Positions 1 to 7,389 of a DNA stretch of 18,843 bases are shown piece by piece. The position numbers and the translations under genes are program-made. The stretch lies in assembly GCA_031422495.1 (NCBI GenBank), contig JANPLX010000059.1, positions 1-18,843 of the forward strand, written 5' to 3'. Numbering within the stretch: position 1 is the stretch's first letter; every line of letters starts with the position of its first letter. The notes beneath the pieces were generated by a model. The model made no database searches and had not been told where the DNA came from. It saw only the letters and a list, made by a program, of their open reading frames with translations. The DNA is from Aalborgiella sp031422495 (GTDB lineage: Bacteria; Pseudomonadota; Gammaproteobacteria; Burkholderiales; Burkholderiaceae_C).

Positions 1-993
1 CAGCCCCAAAGCTTCGCCATGGCGATGTTCGGGTGTGATTTGATGTAGGGTGCTCATGATCATGGGTTGCACCGAACCGAGCACGAAGCCCAACGCAACA
101 GAACAGGCACCCATCGCCCAAGCAGTTGGCATCAACGGGTAAATACCGAACAGAACACCCGTCGTCACCATCGCGCCCGACACGACCACCCATTCTTTCA
201 AATACTTGGCGATGAAAGGTAATAGCACCCGAACCACGGCGGCAGCGATGGCAAAGACACCCAATATTGAGCCAATCACCGAAGCGCTGTAGCCGCGTTC
301 GTGCCCCAAAATCGGCACCACAAAAGTGTGCACATCCCAACAAGATGACAAGAACCAGTTAACAATGATCAACCGGCGCATCATCGGCTCGTTGAACAAA
401 TCCCAAGCGGTGCTGGGCTTCACGCCTGCACCTACTTCTACAGGTGGCAATTCACGCGTTTTGTGCACCAGCACCCAAGATGCCAGAGGCAGTAACGCCA
501 ACAGCAAAAATGCAGCTCTGAATCCGCTGTGGTCAATCAACAACCCTGCAAAAAACGGACCTATAAAGTTTGACACCGCTGGGCCCAGCGATAACCAGCT
601 AAAAACACGCTTCAGCTCGGTGCTGCCTTCGGCACTGCGGCCTACAAATCGCTGCAGGGCAATCACCATCACTCCCGTCGCGCCGCCCGTCATCAAAGCG
701 CTGAGACACAAAATAGGAAAAATCGGAAAAGCAACCGCTAAGCCTGCGCCCGCGCTAGCCGCCAATACAGAAAGTTGTACGGGTTTGCGCAGACCATGTT
801 TGTCGGTAAATCGACCAGCCGGTAACGCTAAAAAAACCTGAGTGAGTGCAAACAAAGCAAGCAGAACACCAACTGCAGCTGGGCTGTAACCTTCACGCAA
901 TGCCAAGAGCGGTGCTGCCATGCGCATACCCGCCATGCAGGCGTGCAGGCAAATTTGCGCTGTTATTAATTTGCTGAGTTCTTTGCCAGTCAA
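1..993 (-). CDS. MFS transporter, C-terminal end cut off by window edge
   Basis: The minus frame stays open from a TTG at 991-993 to the window edge (331 codons). The product is a hydrophobic multi-pass inner-membrane protein of the major facilitator superfamily. It starts LTGKELSKLITAQICLHAC and has the family's loop 2-3 signature as GRFTDKHGLRKP, the usual G-x-x-x-D-x-x-G-R/K pattern. Later segments such as FNEPMMRRLIIVNWFLSS mark the second six-helix half, and the missing part should hold the last helices. The TTG start is chosen because AGGCGAGG lies five bases upstream and an in-frame TGA precedes it. The gene begins 21 bases after the rmuC stop, so the two are probably co-transcribed. 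The substrate cannot be read from the sequence. No ATG start is available close to the ribosome binding site. Confidence 0.85.
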   Translation of the reverse strand, partial: MTGKELSKLITAQICLHACMAGMRMAAPLLALREGYSPAAVGVLLALFALTQVFLALPAGRFTDKHGLRKPVQLSVLAASAGAGLAVAFPIFPILCLSALMTGGATGVMVIALQRFVGRSAEGSTELKRVFSWLSLGPAVSNFIGPFFAGLLIDHSGFRAAFLLLALLPLASWVLVHKTRELPPVEVGAGVKPSTAWDLFNEPMMRRLIIVNWFLSSCWDVHTFVVPILGHERGYSASVIGSILGVFAIAAAVVRVLLPFIAKYLKEWVVVSGAMVTTGVLFGIYPLMPTAWAMGACSVALGFVLGSVQPMIMSTLHQITPEHRHGEALGL

Positions 994-1014
994 AACAACC
1001 TCGCCTGATGATTT

Positions 1015-2439
1015 TCAACCGCCTTGATTGCTTGGACCATCAAAATCACTGTCGTTAGGGATCAATTCCTGCGCTTGTGTATCAGGTAAGGCTTCAACTT
1101 GCTTCAAAGCACGACCCATCGCGCGGGTACGCACATCAGCATCTGTCAGTGTTTTGAGCACGGTTTCTGTTTGTGAACGCGCCTTATCCAACATACCACC
1201 AAATTTACCAAACTCGGTTTTCACGGCACCGAGTACTTGCCAAACTTCGCTCGATCGCTTCTCTAAAGCCAGCGTTCTAAAGCCCATCTGCAAAGAACTA
1301 AGCATCGCCAAAAGTGTCGTCGGTCCTGCCAAGGTGATGCGGTGCTCACGCTGAAGTGATTCCATCAGCCCAGGGCGGCGCAGTACTTCTGCATACAAGC
1401 CTTCGGTAGGTAAAAATAAAATCGCAAAATCAGTGGTGTACGGCGGTTCTATGTACTTCTCTGCTATTGATTTTGCTTCTAAGCGAATGCGCATTTCTAG
1501 CGCTTTACCAGCCGATTCTGTACCCATTACATCGGCATTGGCTTGCGCATCGAGCAAACGCTCGTAATCTTCATTCGGAAATTTGGCATCAATCGGTAAC
1601 CACAAGGGCTCGCCATCTACGGAGCGTCCTGGAAGTTTGACTGCAAAATCGACCACGTTTTTACTACCCGGCTTGGTAGCAATTTGTGCGCCATATTGGT
1701 CAACCGTGAACACTTGCTCCAACAAACTGGCCAACTGTGCTTCGCCAAAAATACCCCGTGTTTTGACATTGGTGAGCAAATGCTTCAAATCACCGACGCC
1801 CTGCGCTAGCGTTTGCATCTCACCCAATCCTTTATGGACTTGCTCCAAACGATCTGCCACCTGCTTGAAACTCTCGCCCAATCGCGCTTGCAACGTGGTT
1901 TGCAGCTTTTCATCAACCGTGGCACGCATTTCGTCTAGCTTGGCAGAATTCGTGGTTTGCAGTTGGGTGAGCTGCTTTTCCATGGTTTCACGCACTTCGT
2001 TCATACGACGGGCATTGGATTCGCTTAAGCCTTGCAGTTGCGTAGTCAGCGTGTCTGCCAGTGTTTTTTGAAGTGCTGCGAGTTGCTGGCTGGATTGAAC
2101 CGTTAGCGCATCGATTTGCGTGTTTTGAGTGCGAAAAGCTTCACCGCTTTGCAGCACCACAGCTTGTTGGAATGCGCCGAAGCTTTGCGTCAACTCTTGC
2201 CTACCTCCGCGAGAGGATTCGGTGATTTCACGACGCAGCTCGCGCTCAAGCCTCTCAGAAGTGGTTGATACCGCTCCTAGCAGCTCAGTTTTGCCTTGCA
2301 CAGCAGCGGCAGTGGCGGTTTTGTCTGCGCGTTTGAAAGCTAACCAAATCAACACCAAGGCATTAAAAACGGCTACGGCAATAAGTAGCCACAAAATCCA
2401 CGGTTCGATACTGATGCTTGCTGTGTTGTTCATTACCAC
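1015..2439 (-). CDS. rmuC: DNA recombination protein RmuC
   Basis: The 474-residue protein has the RmuC architecture. An N-terminal membrane anchor (about residues 12-34, WILWLLIAVAVFNALVLIWL) is followed by a long Gln/Glu/Leu-rich coiled coil (about 55-220) and then the conserved RmuC domain. That domain contains KTRGIFGEAQL, LPIDAKFPNEDYERL near residue 285 (the PD-(D/E)xK-like nuclease core) and FLPTEGLYAEVLRR. RmuC family proteins limit sequence inversions at short inverted repeats and are thought to cleave branched DNA; the activity is inferred by family. Length is normal. The ATG at 2437-2439 is followed in the third codon by another ATG, so the true start could be six bases downstream. 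Upstream lies a copy of the dispersed leader module (2501-2562), and downstream the MFS gene follows closely. Confidence 0.95.
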   Translation of the reverse strand: MVMNNTASISIEPWILWLLIAVAVFNALVLIWLAFKRADKTATAAAVQGKTELLGAVSTTSERLERELRREITESSRGGRQELTQSFGAFQQAVVLQSGEAFRTQNTQIDALTVQSSQQLAALQKTLADTLTTQLQGLSESNARRMNEVRETMEKQLTQLQTTNSAKLDEMRATVDEKLQTTLQARLGESFKQVADRLEQVHKGLGEMQTLAQGVGDLKHLLTNVKTRGIFGEAQLASLLEQVFTVDQYGAQIATKPGSKNVVDFAVKLPGRSVDGEPLWLPIDAKFPNEDYERLLDAQANADVMGTESAGKALEMRIRLEAKSIAEKYIEPPYTTDFAILFLPTEGLYAEVLRRPGLMESLQREHRITLAGPTTLLAMLSSLQMGFRTLALEKRSSEVWQVLGAVKTEFGKFGGMLDKARSQTETVLKTLTDADVRTRAMGRALKQVEALPDTQAQELIPNDSDFDGPSNQGG

Positions 2440-2500
2440 TAGTTTACTTGATACTGGCTATATGTACAGCATAAAATATTAAATTTTGATTAAAAATAGT

Positions 2501-2562
2501 AATAAATACGCATCTAGCCGGCATATTTATTGCCTAAGTAGCTATTAAAAATATAGCAAAAA
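2501..2562 (-). repeat. Dispersed leader module, copy A (upstream of rmuC)
   Basis: Read on the minus strand, this holds GCTAT-N7-ATAGC, then TACTTAGGCAATAAATATGC, then CGGCTAGAT and GCGTATTTATT. It shares the exact 17-mer TTTAATAGCTACTTAGG with copy C and GGCAATAAATA with copy D. It ends about 60 bases before the rmuC start, in rmuC orientation. Only this copy has a mirrored right arm: AATAAATATGC (2521-2531) can pair with GCGTATTTATT (2501-2511) around a 9-base loop. On the minus-strand RNA the one imperfect pair is a G-U wobble, while on the plus strand it would be an A-C mismatch. Promoter, RNA element and mobile-element remnant are all possible. Confidence 0.75.
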
Positions 2563-2576
2563 TACCATGCAATTGC

Positions 2577-3542
2577 TTAATTCAATGCTGAGACTGCTTT
2601 ACCATTCAACAAAAAGCCAATCAAATTATCGGCCGCTTTGTTGGCCATGGCCATACGCGTCGGCACAGTGCTGCTGGCAATGTGCGGCGTGAGGACGACG
2701 TTAGGCACGGTAAGCAAATCTGGGTGAACCGATGGTTCGCCCTCAAAAACATCCAAACCAGCTGCAGCGATTTGCTTGTTTTTCAGCGCGATGGCCAAAG
2801 CCGCATCGTCCACAATACCCCCTCGTGCAAGATTAATCAAATTCGCTGTTGGCTTCATCAAAGATAACTCTTCTGCGCCGATAGTATGGTGCGATTCTGC
2901 TGAGTAAGGGACGACGAGCATGACGTGGTCTGCCGTCTGAAGAAGCTCATTTTTTGTGACGAAACTTGCCTTACAGGCCACCTCAGTAGCTGCATCGACT
3001 CGGTTGCGGTTGTTGTAAATCACCTTCATACCAAAGCCAAAAGCACCGCGCTTAGCAATGGCTTGGCCGATTTTTCCCATGCCGATGATGCCTAAGGTGC
3101 TGCCATGCACTTCGCCACCCGCAAACATGTCAAACCGCCAGCTTTTCCACAGCCCTGCGCGCAGAAAGTGTTCACTCTCGGTGACGCGACGCGCAGTCGC
3201 CATCAGCAAAGCAAAACCGAAGTCCGCAGTCGTTTCAGTCAAAGTATCTGGCGCATTACTCCCAAGTACGCCTGCAGCCGTCATAGCTGGCAGGTCAAAG
3301 TTGTTGTAGCCCACTGTCATATTCGCGCAGATTTTGAGTTGCGGACATGCGTTGAGTAAGTCGGCATCGATGCGTTCTAAGCCAAATGTGAAAGCACCAA
3401 CTTTGCCTTGCAGCTTCTCTATCAGCTGTGGTTTTGTCCAGTTTTCGTCTGCTTGGTTGGACGTTACTTCAAAATGCTGCGCTAACTTTTCAATCGTCTC
3501 AGGGAAAATAGCACGTGTGACTAAAATGGCAGGCTTGGTCAT
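2577..3542 (-). CDS. D-isomer-specific 2-hydroxyacid dehydrogenase (glyoxylate/hydroxypyruvate reductase-like)
   Basis: The 321-residue protein is a complete NAD(P)-dependent D-2-hydroxyacid dehydrogenase. The Rossmann motif is STLGIIGMGKIGQAIAKRG (near residue 150). The catalytic Arg is in NLARGGIVDD (about 239), the Glu in DVFEGEP (about 269) and the His in LTPHIASST (about 287). Family members reduce 2-oxoacids such as glyoxylate and hydroxypyruvate in the cytosol; the actual substrate is inferred only at family level. The ATG at 3540-3542 gives a standard N-terminus (KPAILVTRAIFPETIEKLAQ). The upstream gap carries leader module copy B. The first ~39 residues are clearly related to the start of the small ORF at 5309-5674, so part of this gene was once duplicated nearby. 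Confidence 0.93.
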   Translation of the reverse strand: MTKPAILVTRAIFPETIEKLAQHFEVTSNQADENWTKPQLIEKLQGKVGAFTFGLERIDADLLNACPQLKICANMTVGYNNFDLPAMTAAGVLGSNAPDTLTETTADFGFALLMATARRVTESEHFLRAGLWKSWRFDMFAGGEVHGSTLGIIGMGKIGQAIAKRGAFGFGMKVIYNNRNRVDAATEVACKASFVTKNELLQTADHVMLVVPYSAESHHTIGAEELSLMKPTANLINLARGGIVDDAALAIALKNKQIAAAGLDVFEGEPSVHPDLLTVPNVVLTPHIASSTVPTRMAMANKAADNLIGFLLNGKAVSALN

Positions 3543-3562
3543 TAATATTGTCTAAAATGTGG

Positions 3563-3621
3563 TTAATTATAGCTTCAGCCGTCGTATTTATTGCTTTTAC
3601 TGCTATCATAATAATAGCGAA
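3563..3621 (-). repeat. Dispersed leader module, copy B (upstream of the hydroxyacid dehydrogenase)
   Basis: On the minus strand it reads GCTATTATTATGATAGC, then a divergent AGTAAAA, then GCAATAAATACG, ACGGCTGAAGCTATAATTAA. The GCTAT-N7-ATAGC inverted repeat is perfect, and the 22-base distance from TAGC to GCTG matches the other three copies. The module ends 20 bases before the ATG of the dehydrogenase and points toward it. This is the copy with the most changes in its middle. Confidence 0.65.
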
Positions 3622-3680
3622 CTGAATTGATCGCCAGTGACATTATCTACCATCTATCGACAGAGTCTTATGTTTTGCGA

Positions 3681-5204
3681 TTAATTATCTGTCGGGATTT
3701 GCGTCATTAACTGCTCGAAAGATGCGACTCGTGCAATGTAAGGCATTGATTGTAAATCTGACGAAATCGCTCCGATTGCAAACGCATGATCGGCCAGCCG
3801 CATCAATTCTAAATCGTCTTGGTCAGCTCCTACCACCCACGTGAGATTGATGGGGGGTGATGTTGCATCTGCCAAAAAACAGCGTAATACATTGCTTTTA
3901 CAACCCATAGGCTTGTTCGTGGTCAAGCCATTCTTTGCAGATGGATTGTGAGCATATCTTCCTGGAAAGCCGAATCCACCATCCGATGCACTCAAAAATG
4001 CAGGGTTTATATTTAGTTGACCGTTACAAACATCACCATCGAATTGAATGGTATGCGCCATGGCGAAGTCTGCAAAAATACGCCTTCGAATAATATCAGC
4101 TGCGACGAAATAGCTATCACTTAGCACGCCGACCATAAAGCCTTGGCGTCGCATTTTGTTAACAAACTCAATCACGCCAGGCCGAATCTTCATGTGCCGT
4201 GCAACTTCGTCAAATTTCTGCATGTGCACAAATCGGAAAAGGTAGGCTAATTTGTCTTTTTGTGTTCGCTTGTCGTCATTTTGAAAGCTTGGATCAATGC
4301 ATAACTGGTTTAAAGCTTCTTGTTGCCCAGTGACACGTGCCAGCTCAACCACAAACTGAGCTTCAGTTACCGTGTAATCCATATCTAGTAATAAGAGTCG
4401 CCGCCGTCCTTTGCGTCGCGTCAGTACATATTCAATACCGGATGATGCTAGTCTCTGAGATTCGTACATAGCACCGATTTGCTCGACATTTAAGCGCCCA
4501 GCTGATCGAGCTCTGTTAAATATCACACGACCCACCTCATTAGCCATCAGAGATAGGTCATGCAGAGGCTGGCTGTCGTTTTCTAAGAACCCAATATCGA
4601 CCTCAGCCAACGCTGCGCCCGCAAGATGCGCATCAATCAATAGTGCGACATCTACACCATAGCCATCTTCAAATTTCAATGACTGCAAGAGCGTCTTACG
4701 CGCTGCAATGATCCCACCCAGTGGCTGAGCAAAATGCGCAACCTCCGGGAAGAAAATATGCAACATGGGCTTGGCCGTCAGCACTGTGACGCGTCCACCG
4801 CCACGGCCAAACCGTGCTTTCACAAAATCAGCTTTGTTATTCAGCAAAGGCTCGGACAAGTCTGTGATGATGCCAGATCGTAAGCCAGCCAAATCACCAT
4901 CCAAATAGACAATAATATCGTTTTTCGCGACATCGACACCATCACACATTGAGCCGCCTTTGCCTAACATCCGAGCTGTAATCACTTTGGCACCAGCAAG
5001 CTTGGCTCGCGCAGCAGTATCGTCAATCGAGCTGTCATCGATGACGATAACCTCCGCCGTGGCAGGGTCAGAGAAAGCGTAGCTAACGACATCTGCAATG
5101 CGTTTTGCTTCGTTCAGCGCCGGAATAACAACAGATACATAACCTGTGTTATTGCGTTTTCTCTTCAAAGTCGATTCGGTGTTTTTGATATTTTGAATTG
5201 GCAT
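3681..5204 (-). CDS. Glucosyl-3-phosphoglycerate synthase-like glycosyltransferase fused to a HAD phosphatase
   Basis: The protein (507 residues from the ATG at 5202-5204, 512 from a TTG at 5217-5219) has two domains. The N-terminal ~260 residues form a GT-A glycosyltransferase: VSVVIPALNEAKRIADVV, VIVIDDSSIDDTA, a DxD-type LDGDLAG, then GGRVTVLTAKPML, FAQPLGGIIAARK and GYGVDVALLIDAHL. This last series is typical of GpgS/MpgS-type enzymes (CAZy GT81-like). The C-terminal ~235 residues form a PSP-like HAD hydrolase: nucleophile motif LLLLDMDYT (near 275), motif II VGVLSDSYF, motif IV VVGADQDDLELMRLADHAFAIG. Together the domains suggest synthesis of a sugar-3-phosphoglycerate and its dephosphorylation to a glycosylglycerate, a compatible solute. 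This is inferred. Neither start codon has a clear ribosome binding site. The sugar donor cannot be read from the sequence. Confidence 0.85.
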   Translation of the reverse strand: MPIQNIKNTESTLKRKRNNTGYVSVVIPALNEAKRIADVVSYAFSDPATAEVIVIDDSSIDDTAARAKLAGAKVITARMLGKGGSMCDGVDVAKNDIIVYLDGDLAGLRSGIITDLSEPLLNNKADFVKARFGRGGGRVTVLTAKPMLHIFFPEVAHFAQPLGGIIAARKTLLQSLKFEDGYGVDVALLIDAHLAGAALAEVDIGFLENDSQPLHDLSLMANEVGRVIFNRARSAGRLNVEQIGAMYESQRLASSGIEYVLTRRKGRRRLLLLDMDYTVTEAQFVVELARVTGQQEALNQLCIDPSFQNDDKRTQKDKLAYLFRFVHMQKFDEVARHMKIRPGVIEFVNKMRRQGFMVGVLSDSYFVAADIIRRRIFADFAMAHTIQFDGDVCNGQLNINPAFLSASDGGFGFPGRYAHNPSAKNGLTTNKPMGCKSNVLRCFLADATSPPINLTWVVGADQDDLELMRLADHAFAIGAISSDLQSMPYIARVASFEQLMTQIPTDN

Positions 5205-5308
5205 CTGTAAAGCTTGCAAAAATAACTTTTAGCAGAAGTTAATGCATGCTTTGTAACTCAACTGGTAACAGTAGTTGCGAGCAGTATGTGTGGCGTTGAC
5301 TAGCCGTA

Positions 5309-5674
5309 TTAATATACCAAGGACGGGGGAGGCTGATTTGCCGGCTTCACAGCATCATCGTTGCTATCTGCAGGCGAGCTTGCGTTGGCTTTAGCTGGAG
5401 GGCCTTTACCCAATTTTTCTTGCGGGTCACAGCCCATCACAGCTAATAGTACAAAAAATCCCACGACATAACCTAAGGCAACTTGCCGGCCACCCTTTAT
5501 CCACGCACCAACTGATTTAGCTACAGCGTACATATTGCTTATTGCCACACCTGCTGACTGCTGTTTTGTACAAATATCATCCGATTGATTGGATTCAATA
5601 TGGGAATTTTGGCTTAATTTAGTCAAGGTTTTCGGAAAGATTGCACTAATAAAAAGTATTTTCAATTTATTCAT
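5309..5674 (-). CDS. Small chimeric ORF: dehydrogenase N-terminal remnant joined to a membrane-anchored Pro-rich tail
   Basis: The 121-residue ORF has no family I recognise, but two parts are visible. Residues 1-39 (KILFISAIFPKTLTKLSQ…ESNQSDDICTKQQ) align without gaps to residues 1-39 of the dehydrogenase at 2577-3542, with 19 identities. The aligned 112 DNA bases are about 54% identical. After residue 40 the similarity stops. Residues 48-121 start with a Met, then a basic stretch (KSVGAWIKGGR), a hydrophobic helix ending in VLLAVMGC (Cys82), and a hydrophilic Ala/Pro-rich tail. VMGC is a poor lipobox, so either a lipoprotein or a single-pass protein is possible. The start at 5672-5674 has a good ribosome site (AAAGGG) supplied by leader module copy C. 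A shorter gene starting at 5533 is an alternative. Confidence 0.6.
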   Translation of the reverse strand: MNKLKILFISAIFPKTLTKLSQNSHIESNQSDDICTKQQSAGVAISNMYAVAKSVGAWIKGGRQVALGYVVGFFVLLAVMGCDPQEKLGKGPPAKANASSPADSNDDAVKPANQPPPSLVY

Positions 5675-5682
5675 TTTTACCC

Positions 5683-5743
5683 TTTAAATATGACTATAGC
5701 CGGCGTAATTAGTACCTAAGTAGCTATTAAACTAATAGTAAAA
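5683..5743 (-). repeat. Dispersed leader module, copy C (runs into the RBS of the small chimeric ORF)
   Basis: On the minus strand: ACTATTAGTTTAATAGC, TACTTAGGTACTAATTACG, CCGGCTATAGTCATATTTAA. It shares the 17-mer TTTAATAGCTACTTAGG with copy A. It continues directly into AAAGGGTAAAAATG, the ribosome site and start codon of the 5309-5674 ORF. The same join (AAGGGGTAAAAATG) is seen in copy D before the unrelated gamma-glutamyltransferase gene. Confidence 0.75.
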
Positions 5744-5754
5744 TTTATCAGAAT

Positions 5755-7218
5755 TTAGATAAACCAGATCAAAGTCATGGCAAAAAACAGGGGCACAAGT
5801 ATGCCAACCGACCAAGCCATGTAACCAAAGAAACTAGGCATTTTCAAGCCACGGTTTTCAGCGATGGCTTTCACCATTAAATTAGGGGCATTACCAATGT
5901 AAGTATTCGCACCCATGAAAACAGCGCCAGCAGATATTGCGGCAAGTGTGGGCGCTAGGCTGGTCATAAGCAACTTAGCATCGCCACCAGCCGTATTAAA
6001 AAATACAAGATAGGTGGGTGCGTTGTCTAAAAATGAGCTTAGCAAGCCAGTTGCCCAAAAGTAAGCTGCGGGATTCGGCGTGCCGTCTGGCCGTGTCACG
6101 GCGGCTACCACGGCGGAAAACGGGCCATCTAGCCCCGCTTTTAGCATAGCAATCACTGGAATAATCGTGAGGAAAATACCGGCAAAAAGCTTAGCTACTT
6201 CAAGCATGGGCTCCCATGAAAACTGATTATCGTCATGCACTTTCGCACTCGTCAGTTTGTAAGATATCAGGGTAATGACGACCAGACCAATATCACGCAC
6301 CAATCCTGGAAGCCCAACTTCCGTGCCCATGAGGTTAAAGGTAACCGTCGATTTCCAAAAACCACTCATCAACACAAATAGTGCAATCGCACCTAAAAAT
6401 CCAAAATTGAACACACCATCAAAGCCTATGTTCCTAGAGTCTGGTGTTGGGTCTGCGGGTAAAAGTTCTTCTCTGCGATGATAAAACCACGAGTCCAACG
6501 TATAAAAAATAGCCAGTAATGAGCCAATTAAAAAGAGCGTTTCTGGAAAAATGTGGCGCACAGTCCAGAAAAAGTCCACGCCTTTCAGAAAACCCAAAAA
6601 AAGCGGTGGGTCACCTAAGGGCGTTAAAGAACCACCAGCGTTGGACACAATAAAGATAAAAAAGACGATAACGTGTGCTTTATGCTGCCTATTGTCATTG
6701 GCGCGAATCAAGGGACGAATCAGCAGCATTGACGCACCCGTCGTGCCCATAAAACTGGCTAACACAGCACCGATGGCGAGGATACTGACGTTAAGTCCAG
6801 GGCTCCCGTGCAAGTTTCCGCGAATATAAATACCACCCGAAACCGTGAACAGCGCAGTTAACAGCACTATAAACGGTATGTATTCAGCCAGTAAGGCGTG
6901 AACCAGACCAGTAGCAGCTGTACCTACCCCATAAATGACTGCAAAAGGCACTAAAAATGCTAGCGCCCACGCCGCAGTGACTTTGCCGTAATGGTGATGC
7001 CAGAAGCCTGCTGCCAATAACGGCATCACCGCTATTGACAAAAGAACACCAGCAAACGGAATACCCCAAACAGCGGAGAGCTTGCTGCCATCGATGTCTG
7101 CTGCGAAAGACAAACTGGGCAAAGTCACAAGCAGGACAAAAAAAGCAAAGAAAACGACTTGGCGTAAGGAAAATTGATTGAACTGCAAAGAGTAGTACTC
7201 CAAAAATAGTGATGCCAA
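5755..7218 (-). CDS. Sodium:proton antiporter (NhaD/CitMHS-like ion transporter)
   Basis: The 487-residue protein has about 12 hydrophobic helices, after an N-terminal segment ending LPSLSFAAD that may be a signal or first helix. Family-type helix-break motifs are visible: SFMGTTGASMLLIRPLIRAN, FIVSNAGGSLTPLGDPPLFLGFLKG and, in the second half, LSSFLDNAPTYLVFFN and GANTYIGNAPNLMVKAIAE. The two inverted-repeat DNAP/GDPP-type clusters are typical of ion transporter (IT) superfamily antiporters of the NhaD and CitMHS_2 kind. Expected role: Na+/H+ exchange at the inner membrane. The start is a TTG at 7216-7218, supported by AAGGT five bases upstream; a second TTG 30 bases inside has GGAG and is an alternative. 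The gene is divergent from the aor operon and ends just before leader copy C. Confidence 0.88.
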   Translation of the reverse strand: MASLFLEYYSLQFNQFSLRQVVFFAFFVLLVTLPSLSFAADIDGSKLSAVWGIPFAGVLLSIAVMPLLAAGFWHHHYGKVTAAWALAFLVPFAVIYGVGTAATGLVHALLAEYIPFIVLLTALFTVSGGIYIRGNLHGSPGLNVSILAIGAVLASFMGTTGASMLLIRPLIRANDNRQHKAHVIVFFIFIVSNAGGSLTPLGDPPLFLGFLKGVDFFWTVRHIFPETLFLIGSLLAIFYTLDSWFYHRREELLPADPTPDSRNIGFDGVFNFGFLGAIALFVLMSGFWKSTVTFNLMGTEVGLPGLVRDIGLVVITLISYKLTSAKVHDDNQFSWEPMLEVAKLFAGIFLTIIPVIAMLKAGLDGPFSAVVAAVTRPDGTPNPAAYFWATGLLSSFLDNAPTYLVFFNTAGGDAKLLMTSLAPTLAAISAGAVFMGANTYIGNAPNLMVKAIAENRGLKMPSFFGYMAWSVGILVPLFFAMTLIWFI

Positions 7219-7389
7219 TGTTACCTTGAACGCAAGTGTTTCAGATTGAGAATTTCGACTTATTACCGTTCAAAACTAGGGTAAATACCAATTAAGCCAA
7301 TACTTTATATACGCATGATTCAAATGTTATTCAATTCATAGGCGATGCAGAACACGATGGTGTCTGCGACTACCCACAGGAGTAAAAGC

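Noticed and set aside
326..841. Open frame of 171 codons on the plus strand at the window start.
   Set aside because: It lies antisense to the MFS transporter frame, which has membrane helices and the loop 2-3 motif; the plus-strand product is low-complexity with no recognisable domain.
5300..5323. Possible fifth copy of the leader module upstream of the glycosyltransferase-phosphatase gene (GGTATATTAATACGGCTAG on the minus strand).
   Set aside because: Only the middle resembles the module; the GCTAT-N7-ATAGC part and the constant spacing are missing, and it overlaps the last codons of the small chimeric ORF.
7284..7315. Possible copy of the leader module upstream of the aor operon (AATACCAATTAAGCC followed by AATACTTTATATACGC).
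   Set aside because: About 14 of 19 positions match in one half, but a 6-base insertion is needed and the CGGCTA end is absent. Chance similarity in AT-rich DNA cannot be excluded. No firm promoter or FNR-type site was found in 7219-7389 either.
7345..7389. Upstream ATG for the polyferredoxin, adding 15 residues.
   Set aside because: No ribosome site precedes it, while AGGAG stands before the ATG at 7390 where family similarity begins.
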